Assembly: GCF_037126465.1 (NCBI RefSeq)
Contig: NW_026999293.1
Coordinates: 186,001 to 250,000, forward strand
Reading direction: 5' to 3'
Source of the DNA: Ornithodoros turicata
Lineage: Eukaryota; Arthropoda; Arachnida; Ixodida; Argasidae
Length of the DNA stretch: 64,000 nucleotides
The notes under the pieces are model-generated. The model saw only the letters and a program-made list of their open reading frames with translations, was not told where the DNA came from and made no database searches. Shown piece after piece: positions 55,013-64,000 of this stretch. A program made the position numbers and the translations under genes. Positions within the stretch are counted from its first letter, which is position 1. Each line of letters begins with the position of its first letter.

Positions 55013-56109
55013 CCTAAAGGGGCGCCGTCAACACGTGTCGTATCAGACGTAAGATTGTCGACATGAATTTTGGCACCAAAGCGAAGTCGCCCAAGGAAAG
55101 GCCTAAAAAGGCAGCCTTCAGGCCATACATTGGGGCAAAGAAGCCTATCAAAATCAGCCTCCTGTACCGATATGTGGAATGAAGCGTATGACGCATGCCT
55201 CGCGGGCAGCTTGGTACATGTAAACTGATCGTTGTTCAATGCGTTTGATACGACCTCAGACAGGTCCTCACTAGAGGTCGAGGGATGCAGCCTGGATACA
55301 AAGATGGCTTTCTCCCGCGGAGGTTTTGCCACAGCTCGCAACTTACTGTCTTTGGATGAGCCGATCGATGGCTGGACGCGCCGTCTCGGTAGGATCATAC
55401 GAAACCCTTCATCGTCCACTGGCCCCTTCGAAGTATCGATGCTCCCTGACTGCTCTGGAAACTTGTTCCGATCATTGGTAGCCACCGTGTTGGGAAGCTG
55501 CCGTGCGATGCGACGTTGATTACCACGCTGGCCAACCATTTCTTCCGCCGGCGGTACCATCGGTGCGAAACGAGTCAAGCTTGTCGGAGAAGCTGTGGTG
55601 GATGTCGATGAAGCAGCAGCACCATGAATTAGTACTTCCGCGTATCTGTCACACGGCGTCTTAACAGCGTCTTCGACGGTGGTTGACTGCGACATGTACC
55701 TTCGAAGAAGTTCCGTGTTGCGTGAAAGATGCACAAACAGGGCACCATTTTCCGCTCGCAGGGACTTGACCTCCCTCTCGAGAGCGCTAACCTTTTCCAA
55801 CAGTGTCCCTAGCAACTTGCATGCGTTCGTAGGCAGGTCATCCGTCGAAACCTGCACCCCGAAGTCAACGGCTTCTGTAGCAAGTGTGGAGGCAACGAAA
55901 GAGTCGTCAGGATTCCGTCGTTTGGTGCAGTCAGCGCACTTGAACTTGCTCACGCCTTCGCTGACAAGGAAATCGTATTCCGCATCGGTGATGTTGACGC
56001 ATTCGCAGTGAAAACTGCGGGAACAGGCTCCCGAGCAGATAATAAACTGCATGCGGCCCGACAACGAGCGAGCGCAGCAGCCACACACGTCCGCTCCGCG
56101 CGACATCAT
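55006..56109 (-). CDS. LINE ORF1 with PHD-like zinc finger (367 aa)
   Basis: The first 65 residues hold a C4HC3-like finger (CGCCARSL, ICSGACSRSFHCEC, FKCADC), as in ORF1 of many CR1/L2-clade LINEs. A leucine-zipper-like coiled coil follows (LLGTLLEKVSALEREVKSLRAENGALF), typical of self-association. A later segment (KAIFVSRLHPSTSSEDLSEVV, near residue 265) resembles an RNA-recognition fold. The product should bind element RNA. Start codon MMSRGADVCG at 56,109. The ORF ends PLGC then TAA at 55,006, overlapping ORF2. No defect was found. Confidence 0.75.
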   Translation of the reverse strand: MMSRGADVCGCCARSLSGRMQFIICSGACSRSFHCECVNITDAEYDFLVSEGVSKFKCADCTKRRNPDDSFVASTLATEAVDFGVQVSTDDLPTNACKLLGTLLEKVSALEREVKSLRAENGALFVHLSRNTELLRRYMSQSTTVEDAVKTPCDRYAEVLIHGAAASSTSTTASPTSLTRFAPMVPPAEEMVGQRGNQRRIARQLPNTVATNDRNKFPEQSGSIDTSKGPVDDEGFRMILPRRRVQPSIGSSKDSKLRAVAKPPREKAIFVSRLHPSTSSEDLSEVVSNALNNDQFTCTKLPARHASYASFHISVQEADFDRLLCPNVWPEGCLFRPFLGRLRFGAKIHVDNLTSDTTRVDGAPLGC

Positions 56110-56190
56110 GAACGATTGAGCACATGAACGAGTAGTATCGATGTATGTATAGTACGAGTATGTACGAGTATGTATAATGCACCGACACGC

Positions 56191-56860
56191 CGAAATAACT
56201 ATACGGGCTTCAACATCGCTGATGAATTAGTTACATTTCTGTTCCATTAACTGCAATTGTAACAGTTCCACTTCTGATTAGTTTTGCAACCTCTGGCTCT
56301 TAATTGCGTTACAGCGAAAATAGGTGAGGATAGTGAAATAGCGAATTAGAAAATAGTGAAATTTTGAGGCAAATATATCGGAATGCAGAGGTAATCACAT
56401 ACTGAGGGCACAAGATATCGATCCATAGTATATAAATGGTAGTGGTAAATAGTTTAGTTAACTAGTTATCCTTTCTCGCTGTTACTTTTGTTTTGAGTCG
56501 TAACTTTGGCCCCATATTATCATTCACCCTAATTTATTTGTCCTTATTCTCGTCCTGGTTTTTTTTTTTCATGCCATTGTGCACAGCTTGAACGTAGGTG
56601 TCCATTGTCAAGATTCGACGCCGAGACCACTTTCGTGATGGCTCCGTGCGTTCTTCTCGCCTTATCAGTCGTTTTCGTGCCGGCGGCATACAAGAGCAGA
56701 CCGGCACATAATCAATCAATCAATCATCAAGAGCAGACCCTATCTAGCCAAGAGGCCGTGAAATACAGCGTTTGCAACAGGTTCTGAAAATAGATAAGCA
56801 CCCTCATTGCATTGAACACTTTGGAAGCCGCCGTTTCTTAGTATTATTATTTTTTTATTG
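56191..56860. other. Non-coding, first copy of the 206-base repeat family
   Basis: From about 56,618 to 56,836 there is a diverged copy of the unit duplicated at 57,861-58,272 (CGCCTTATCAGT, GTTTTCGTGCCGGCGG, CAACAGGTTCTGA). It carries an extra AATC-repeat stretch (56,708-56,727). The rest shows nothing. Confidence 0.5.
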
Positions 56861-56868
56861 CATTTTAG

Positions 56869-57135
56869 CGCCGCGAAGCAACAGTGGCTATGAGCGGCGT
56901 ACAGATGTGGACAGACGGAGAGAGGACAGCAGGAAGGAGTGGGGGGATTAGTATGCGTCCTGGGCCGACTTCTGGGGGAACTGTGCCGACATTCGTCTGG
57001 AAAGTCTTCGGAAAACCCAGGAAAAACCTAAGACAGCACAGCTGGTGGTAGGATTCGAACCCACCACCTCCCAGTCTACAGCACGACCTTTGTTACCACC
57101 AACGAGCCTTAACCCACTCAGCCATGCCGCGAGAC
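56869..57135 (-). mobile_element. tRNA-derived SINE, copy A
   Basis: The minus strand begins with a tRNA-like head: A box TGGCTGAGTGGGTTAAGG (57,107-57,124) and B box GGTTCGAATCC (57,051-57,061), resembling Ser/Leu tRNA. The body contains TTTTCCTGGGTTTTCC and ends GTTGCTTCGCGGCGC, shared with copy B at 61.8-62.1 kb. It may relate to tick SINEs such as Ruka, which I could not check. Confidence 0.75.
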
Positions 57136-57374
57136 AATCCAAAGACACCTGTACGGCGAACAGGCCGCAACAACTGGAGAGGAGGATTGCTCGTGATTGG
57201 CGGACGAAGTTCTCACGTGATCAACTTAAACCAGACGTCACTAAATCAGTGGCTAAGTGGGACTGGTGAATACGGGAAATTAACTTTAAGGAGAACAATA
57301 TGGCTATATTTTCTCCTGAAATTCAAAAATCATTTAATTTGTTTTTCATTAAACAAAGGTATCATATGCTGATT

Positions 57375-57547
57375 CGAAACAATTTGCTGTACGTTGTTTT
57401 TTCCTGGTGGACAGGGGGGGACGAAACAATTTGCTCTACGTTGTTTTTTCCTGGTGGACAGGGGGGGACGAAACAATTTGCTGTACGTTGTTTTTTCCTG
57501 GTGGACAGGGGGGGACGAAACAATTTGCTGTACGTTGTTTTTTCCTC
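57375..57547 (+). repeat. 47-base tandem repeat, about 3.6 copies
   Basis: Units beginning CGAAACAATTTGCT start at 57,375, 57,422, 57,469 and 57,516, an exact 47-base period, and each full unit ends in a G run. Units are nearly identical, so the expansion is recent. Confidence 0.9.
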
Positions 57548-57860
57548 GTTGTTTAGACCTTTTTTTAAAGAAATGATTGGAAAGATTGGAGTTCCGTAAG
57601 ATTCGAAGAACTTTCCTTGGTAACGATTTCGAATTCGGAACCATTTGGATTCATCCCATCTCTAATATGAATGCGTAGTCCTAAATAGTTTATAGTTACC
57701 TATTTATCCTTTCTCACCATTAGTTTGCTTTTTGAGTCTTAAGTTTGGCCCAATATTATCATTCACTCTAATTTACTTGTTGTTATTGCCGTCGTTGTTT
57801 CACGTCGTTGTGCGAACTTTGAATGTTGGTGTCTTTTATAAAACATTCATCGATTAGACC

Positions 57861-58272
57861 ACTCTCGAGTGGAATTGCTCTTCATGGCTTCGTGCATTCT
57901 TATCGCCTTATCAGTTGTTTTCGTGCCGGCGGGACCCAAGAGGAGACCTTATCTAGCGAAGAGGCCATGAAACACGCCGTTTGCAACAGGTTCTGAGAAT
58001 AGATAAGCACCATCATTGCATCAAAGACTTTGGAAGCCGCCGTGTTATTTTTTCTATTTCCCGACAACTCTCGAGTGGAATTGCTCTTCATGGCTTCGTG
58101 CGTTCTTATCGCCTTATCAGTTGTTTTCGTGCCGGCGGGACCCAAGAGGAGACCTTATCTAGCGAAGAGGCCATCAAACACGCCGTTTCCAACAGGTTCT
58201 GAGAATAGATAAGCACCATAATTGCATCAAAGACTTTGGAAGCCGCCGTGTTATTTTTTCTATTATTTCCTG
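57861..58272 (+). repeat. 206-base tandem duplication
   Basis: Two adjacent units (57,861-58,066 and 58,067-58,272) match almost throughout, from ACTCTCGAGTGG through AAGCCGCCGTGTT. Partial diverged members occur at 56,618 and, reversed, at about 61,315-61,385. No conserved reading frame argues for coding. Confidence 0.85.
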
Positions 58273-58920
58273 ACAACTCTTTAAGACAACAGCTGCCATT
58301 ACGGGGAAGAGACGGCGACAACTAGAGAGGAGGATTGCACAGTTTTACTGGTTTTAACAAGAGAGAGGACAGTAGGACTGGCTAGAATGTCTGTTTAGTT
58401 TATTAATATATCTGCATCGTCGAAGACTTTAGAGCAGCGAGGAATGAATTTACGAAACAAAAGGAAACACATCTTGCACGCGCATGACATGCGTGCATAC
58501 AGATATAAATGGATGCATGTAAACAAACTCTAGTTGTACGATAACATAATCAGAAAACAAAGCGCTATTCGATTTACAGACAACATTCTTTGACAAACTC
58601 TTCCATCGTGATGTAGTGCAGTTGAAGGAAGACGTCTGTTCTGAAGTCATATTCTCCAAGTTGTCTCGAATGATGGACTACAGAAGACATATTGTAGGGA
58701 GAAGCAAATACCCGGAAGGTTTTAATGCAGTTCCATTATAATACCCACTCTACAAACATATTTATGTCGAATATCATCACTTAATCATCATTTCAGGAAC
58801 ATTTCCGTCGTAAATAATACAGAGACAAGGCAAATATGGCGTCACCATTTCGAACGTTCTCCATTGGAGCATTCTACAAACGAATAACTTTCGTGTGGGT
58901 AGCGTTAACTTTACAATTTA
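58273..58920. other. No gene recognised
   Basis: Short open frames only. Nothing with similarity to a known family or to other parts of the window was seen. Confidence 0.4.
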
Positions 58921-61300
58921 TAATCTCCTTCGCATTACCGTCTATTTCGGACTCGTGCCTTATGCGAAATTCGTCTCGATATTTTATCGGCCAAATCGAG
59001 CACATCGACTCATTCCAATCTTCCCTATAACGCCAAAGGAGCTGCAAAGCTGTTTGCCTTCTATAGTCCAGGAAGGGTAGAACAGAGTTGCATAAGGTCT
59101 GGGAAGACAACAGGGATTGTACCAAAGAGATTACATAATGTCTTCAATCCAGAAATTTAAAGAAAAAGGCTTAAAATGGAATCTCGCCCTTACTATGGGG
59201 GAAAGTGGCAACAATATCCTCTCCTCTATTAAATTTCACCCGCATTATACCACCTTCATTTACTAAGATACTCGCTCCAAAGCAACCATATGTGATGACG
59301 TCATCTCTGCTCTCTCAAATAAAGCATAGACTATGAATGTGAGATCACCACTTCCTACACTACTATACTTAAAAGAAATCCAGAGGGAGGTGAGGTCCCT
59401 GATGCGTATATTTTTCACTATTATTTATGCTGCGTGGTAGCGTTTCGCTGTGTAGTTGCGATTTTTTTTTACTGTTCTCACAGGGTTCGTAAATTATTTT
59501 TTATCAACTGTATAGCGTATTTTTAGAAGCGGGATTTTCTTGCGTTTATCTTCCCTGATCCTGCAAGTCCTCTGCGACTCATTGTATATTAATCTGTATT
59601 GTCACAGTAAATAACGTACGCTGCGTCCGGAAGGTGATTACTTAAAACCCCCAGGGATCACCGCGGAGCGTGCCCTTGCTTCTCCTTGGATTAATATAAA
59701 GCGTCAATCTCACCGATGGTCGCTCAGAATTCCCACCTGTTTGTGCCGTCTGTCTTTTCTCTTCCTTTTTCGGTGGGCGTGTTACGGTTATTTCGATTGT
59801 TCCTTATTAATGTTACTATCCCTAAATATCTGCGTAGTTTGCCCAGCATTGCCCGCACTCTTCCGCATCCGTAGCATCCGCAGTGGGGAACAATCTCACT
59901 TGCCATCACTTCTCGTGTCTGGTGGTGTCTTTCTGAACAATTGCTGTCGGCTTTTTCTCATAGTTCGTTATATAAACATATTTATATTATATAATAAATA
60001 TATATATTTATATATATAAATATAACATATTATATAAACATATCTCATATTCGTTATAACTTCGCATTACCGTCTATTTCGGACTGATGCCTTATGCGAA
60101 CATGGTCTCGAGATTTTATCGGCCAAATCGAGCACATCGATTCACTCCAATCTTCCCTATAACCCCAGAGGACCTGCAAAGCTGTTTGCCTTCTGTAGTT
60201 CAGAAAGGATAGAACAGGGGTGCATAATGTCTTGGAAGATAGCAGGGATTGTATCAAAGAGATTACGTACACTCTTTAATGCAGAGTTTAAAAGGGATTG
60301 TGTTGAATCTCGCCCTCACTCTGGTGGAACGTGCCAACAATATCCTCTCCTCTATTAAATTTTCTCCGCATTATACCACTTTCATTTACTAAGATACTCG
60401 CTCCAAAGCAATGATACCCGATGACGTCATCTCTGCTCTATCAGTCAAGGCATAGACTATGAATGTGAGTTCACCACGTTCTATACTATATTTGCTTAAA
60501 AGGCATCATGTACCAAACCATGCTATGCTACTATTCCATACTATTTTACTACTCAAGCCACGATTTATCATTTAAATACTGCTTGCAGTGTAGTGGTGTA
60601 ACTCTATTCCTTCGGTCTTACTCTAAACCCACATTCCCACACCAGGAGGTGACACTTACTCGCACGACAAACAAAGGCGCGGTGAAAGATAACGCCTTAT
60701 CTGCCTTCCACATAAGCAGGTTTCCCATAAGCGTCCCTCCAGACCCCGCCAGGTGATCGATGGAGCTCCATCTCTTCACGTGAACATCAGTGAAACTAAA
60801 GAGTAAGGTGAGATCCCCAATGCGTATATCTTTCACTATTATTTATGCTGCGTTGTAGCGTTTCACTGTGTAGTCCCGATTTCTTTTTGCTGTTCTCACA
60901 GTGATTGTAAATTGTACGTACCCTGCGTCTGGCTAACTAAATTTCACAGGGATCACCGAAGCGTGCCCTTGTTTCTCCTTGGATTAATATAAAGCGCCAC
61001 TCTCACCGATGGGCGCTCAGAATTCCCACCTATTTGTGCCGTCTGCCTCTTTTTCCCTTTTTTGGCGGGTATGTTACGGTCAATTCGAATATTCGTCATT
61101 AACGTTACTATACCTAAATATCTGCGTAGTTCGCTCATCAGTATCCCCCTTATCATCTCAACACGATCTGTTGCATCCGCAGTGGGGAACAATCTCACTT
61201 GCCATCCCTTCTCGTGTATGGTGGTGTCTTTCTGAACAATTGTTGTCGTCTGTTTGTCATAGTTCGTTTTATAAAGTGTAAGTTTAATGATGTCCTCGCT
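58920..61300 (+). repeat. Segmental tandem duplication of about 1.1-1.3 kb
   Basis: GCATTACCGTCTATTTCGGA occurs at 58,933 and 60,065, and the flanking 230 bases match. GGATTAATATAAAGCG and the following 300 bases occur near 59,691 and 60,983. The offset rises from about 1,132 to about 1,294, so indels separate the copies. An AT-rich palindromic stretch (59,975-60,045) lies at the junction. No open frame is conserved between the copies. Confidence 0.75.
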
Positions 61301-61826
61301 AGGAAAGGTCACCTTGGGTGGTCTGCAGGTGCAAAAACAACTGATAAGACGATACGAACCCATGAAGGCATCACGTGAAGTACCCTCTCGAACCTTGTCT
61401 TTTCCTTAGTCACCGTGCAGTGAGTGTGTGTAAGTGTTGCTCACATAGGGGATAAGATATCGTAATATATAATTTTCCCTTCTAGCTTAATTAATGCGTG
61501 TTATAATACACATTTTTATATTTGTGCAGTTTGTCAAGTGTATGATATTACAATTCTAACGGTCATTCGTGAAAAATATAAACGTAATGTCCTCCATGAA
61601 GGGTGAAGGGTGTGTCTATCAACGAGATGGCTATGAGCGGTTGTTTTAGGAGGAATTAAAGCTCAATAATATTAGACATGGGAGGGGGCATTTAAAAGAT
61701 TATGGACAGTTTATGAGATCTTTCACAGTTTTTGGGCATGACCTTATAAACGTCTTTTATTGCCCGAATACTTAGCGCAACTGTTATTATCTCTTTCATA
61801 TATAGTGTTATTTGAATTCCGTGTGA

Positions 61827-62085
61827 GCGCCGCGAAGCAACTGTGACTATGAGTGACGTACAGACGTGAACAAATGGAGAGAGGACAGCAGGAAGGAGTT
61901 GGGGACAGGTGGGTTAATGCGCGCCCTGGGCCGACTCCAGGGGGAACTGTGGGGGACATTGGTCTGAGTCTTCGGAAAACCCAGGGAAAACCTCAGAGAG
62001 CACAGCCGGTGACAGGATTCGAATCCGTGTCACCTCCCAGTCTCGGCGTGGCGAAGCGATCATCCTAACCACTATGCTAGTTTCG
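61827..62085 (-). mobile_element. tRNA-derived SINE, copy B
   Basis: Minus-strand head with A-box-like TAGTGGTTAGGATGATCG (about 62,056-62,074) and B box GGATTCGAATCC (62,015-62,026), followed by the same body as copy A. The anticodon region is TTCGCCAC-like and no intact cloverleaf is formed, so this is a SINE and not a tRNA gene. Confidence 0.75.
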
Positions 62086-64000
62086 GCATTATCCCTTATC
62101 TTAAAGTGAACCTCGACCGTCCACCAATCATCGTTTCGTAGCATGCTTTCTACCACATACACCTTGGCACGTCAAGTGAAGTATGTAATTACAAAGCATG
62201 GAGTGGGCCTTATATGGAATTTAAGACAAGACGCTTTCCGCCACGCTTGTGACGTCACGTGTCATCTCTAACGATGGCAGATCATCAGGGCGGTTTGTAA
62301 GTCACGTGGCACGTTACAGGAGGGACATTGGTCTGACCTTGGAAAGCCCATGACGACGAACCAGGAAACCATCAGTGCAGGGTCCAAAGACTGACACGTG
62401 ATCCGCGGGGTACTTGGACAAACATCACGTCATGTCCAACAAAGGTATGTGAGACTCTAATACTACTATAGGCTCCATGGTGCGATGTTGCGGTGAGCCA
62501 CATAGCATAGTTGGTCCCTGTGACCTTGGTCACGCTCGCATTCCCTCGACATTTATTTCTTTATTTTTTACTTTGGCGTAGAAGGTATTCGTTGAGTCAT
62601 TCGAAGACACTCTCTCATCCAACCAAGGGCACCCAGGGGAACTGCGACGCCCTTACACTTCTATAACATCGAATAAGGTAAGTTCTGTCACAGCCTTCTG
62701 TCATTCAGAATCTTATTTCGTCTTCTGATCTGTTCAAAATGGGAGTCTTACGCCTCCCTGCCAAGATAGAGAACAAAAGAAATGTCTGCTGACGTCACAG
62801 GTTCCTTCCTAAAGGGATACAGTCGTCGACCTTGATACAGAACCCATAATCGAAACAATGGGACGACGCTGAAGTAAACAATGTAAAAATAGACTAAATT
62901 GAGAAATGAATCTCATAAATCGAACTTTGAAAGTAAACTTTCCAAAGTCGATGGTCTGTATCTACGACGTGCCAATAAAGTCGCAGAAAATAAAGTTTAA
63001 AAGACAAATTTATTTTACTGATAAACGAGTCCCGAATAATGCTGGACTAGCAAATCTTGACTGCTTTGGGACTAGCATCTACATTTTTGCCTTCACCATT
63101 CGATCAATCAATCAATCAATCGTTCCTTATCCCTTCTTTATACGTCCGCATCTGCAAAGTATCGATTTCATTCCTCCTGAATTCCCCTTCGGACACTCTG
63201 GGTTGCCAGACCAAACAACGGAATAAGTCACGTGTCTTCAGGACCTATACATAATATGACGCAGATGCAGACTAGCTGTTGGAGTAACCTCAGCTTGAGC
63301 AAGCCTCTGCAATGGGCGACACAGCCACGTCGTATTTGTTTTTCTTTGTCACCCATCGCTCAAGTTTCCTCAGCCTGTAGTATTGGGGACTCTAGTGTAC
63401 TTATGTCATTGAAATCCTTGTACCCACACTGCGTTCTCTCAAAGTGTTGCTTCTACTTGTGAAGTATCATCAAGTTGATGTCTAAGTTTTGAGAAGTGCG
63501 CCGTCAGAGTTTGCGCGATCTGCCACACGTCTGGCCACATTGCTCCACTAAGTTCGCGCAAGGTTGGCACATTTTTTTTTAAACCACAAGCAAGAGTTCG
63601 CTCGTGTCCTGGCTCCACATCACACGAAAAGTCATCTTCAAGTCATGGGACCTTGTTTATGTTCCGTTTTTGACTCGGTGATAAAATATGATATACGATA
63701 CCTCGATCACAAAATAAGGAACATAACGTGGAACTTTCATAAAAATACTGTGGCACTCTTGTACACCACTGTAGAACTCGTACACACCAATACATTAGGC
63801 GCGTGACGGCAAAACGCGCTCCGGCAAATATCAGGCCGAGGAACTTGTACCTATATTATTACTGTAGACATTTCTCTTTTTTTTTTTCGCGTGGAAAATA
63901 TTTTCGCGTTTTCGAACGAAACTGCTTTGAGGAGTGATTCGCGAAAACTTAAATTCGCGACACAGGTTCCCGGGGGTGTTTTGCCCTTGCATATCGTGCC
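62086..64000. other. Tail of window, no gene recognised
   Basis: Short frames only. An AATC microsatellite lies at 63,102-63,121, and a TTTCGCG-rich stretch (63,885-63,965) resembles one at 33,780-33,845, suggesting a dispersed repeat. Nothing else supportable. Confidence 0.4.

Larger units (their letters stand above)
52114..56190 (-). mobile_element. CR1/L2-like LINE, nearly full length
   Basis: The 3' end is an AAATAAAATAAATAAAT tail (52,114-52,130 on the minus strand), after a 3' UTR of about 130 bases beyond the ORF2 stop. ORF1 (PHD-like finger) and ORF2 (endonuclease plus RT) overlap by a few bases. The 5' end is not defined exactly; the sequence becomes TATG/GTACGAG-repetitive near 56,130-56,180. 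Only one nonsense codon was found in the coding part. The clade call rests on domain order and motif style. Confidence 0.8.

Noticed and set aside
57041..57130. Possible functional tRNA gene (A and B boxes present)
   Set aside because: The tRNA-like head is followed by a repeat body shared with 61.8-62.1 kb, and the arms do not pair fully, so it is a SINE.
60953..61363. 136-codon minus-strand open frame
   Set aside because: It spans parts of two dispersed repeats, and the duplicate at 59.6-59.95 kb does not keep the frame.

Overview
This window is eukaryotic, non-coding-rich and dominated by repeats. It has consensus splice sites, long C2H2 zinc-finger (ZF) exons, tRNA-derived SINEs, LINEs, an LTR retrotransposon piece, a DIRS-type tyrosine-recombinase retrotransposon, and several nested cut-and-paste transposons. 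An arthropod is likely. The ZF style (linkers leading into CDVCPAEFS) and the transposon mix suggest a tick, but that is recollection, not proof. There is one 100-N assembly gap at 50,872-50,971.

Layout. (1) 2.4-14.0 kb, minus strand: a cluster of one ZF gene family. Going with transcription it holds a VKSEPP exon (13,749-~13,990), an IKEEP/VKTEP exon (12,530-12,682), a large broken ZF exon (10,298-7,638), ZF debris (7.6-6.2 kb) and a second ZF exon (3,528-2,414). A LINE ORF1 relic and a LINE RT relic lie at 0.9-2.47 kb. (2) 16,880-22,096: an apparently intact DIRS-like element with perfect 148-bp inverted terminal repeats, an internal complementary region, and open gag, RT/RNase H and tyrosine-recombinase frames. 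(3) 23.7-50.9 kb, plus strand: a second, head-to-head cluster of the same family, with a VKSEPP exon, four IKEEP-type exons (29.1, 31.1, 43.4, 44.1 kb), ZF exons at 39.1-40.0 and 46.3-49.1 kb (about 29 finger units), and a decaying ZF array running into the gap. (4) Inside this cluster, 31,726-39,039 is a two-gene DNA transposon (SWIM/YqaJ protein and THAP-DDE transposase, convergent). A hAT element sits in it, carrying a second hAT element, which carries a third hAT-like MITE. (5) 50.97-51.96 kb: Ty3/gypsy-like integrase fragment and LTR. (6) 52.1-56.2 kb: a CR1/L2-like LINE, nearly intact. (7) 56.6-64 kb: tandem and segmental repeats and SINEs, with no gene recognised.

How the parts fit. 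All the ZF-family introns that can be read are phase 1, and the IKEEP exon is phase-symmetric, so exons can be duplicated, skipped or recombined without a frame change. These exons encode short acidic modules with two or three psi-K-x-E motifs (the SUMO acceptor consensus) ahead of DNA-binding finger arrays. That is the expected layout of a rapidly turning over family of transcriptional regulators. The finger arrays show recent unequal exchange, including amplification of already frame-broken fingers. The transposons explain most of the remaining length.
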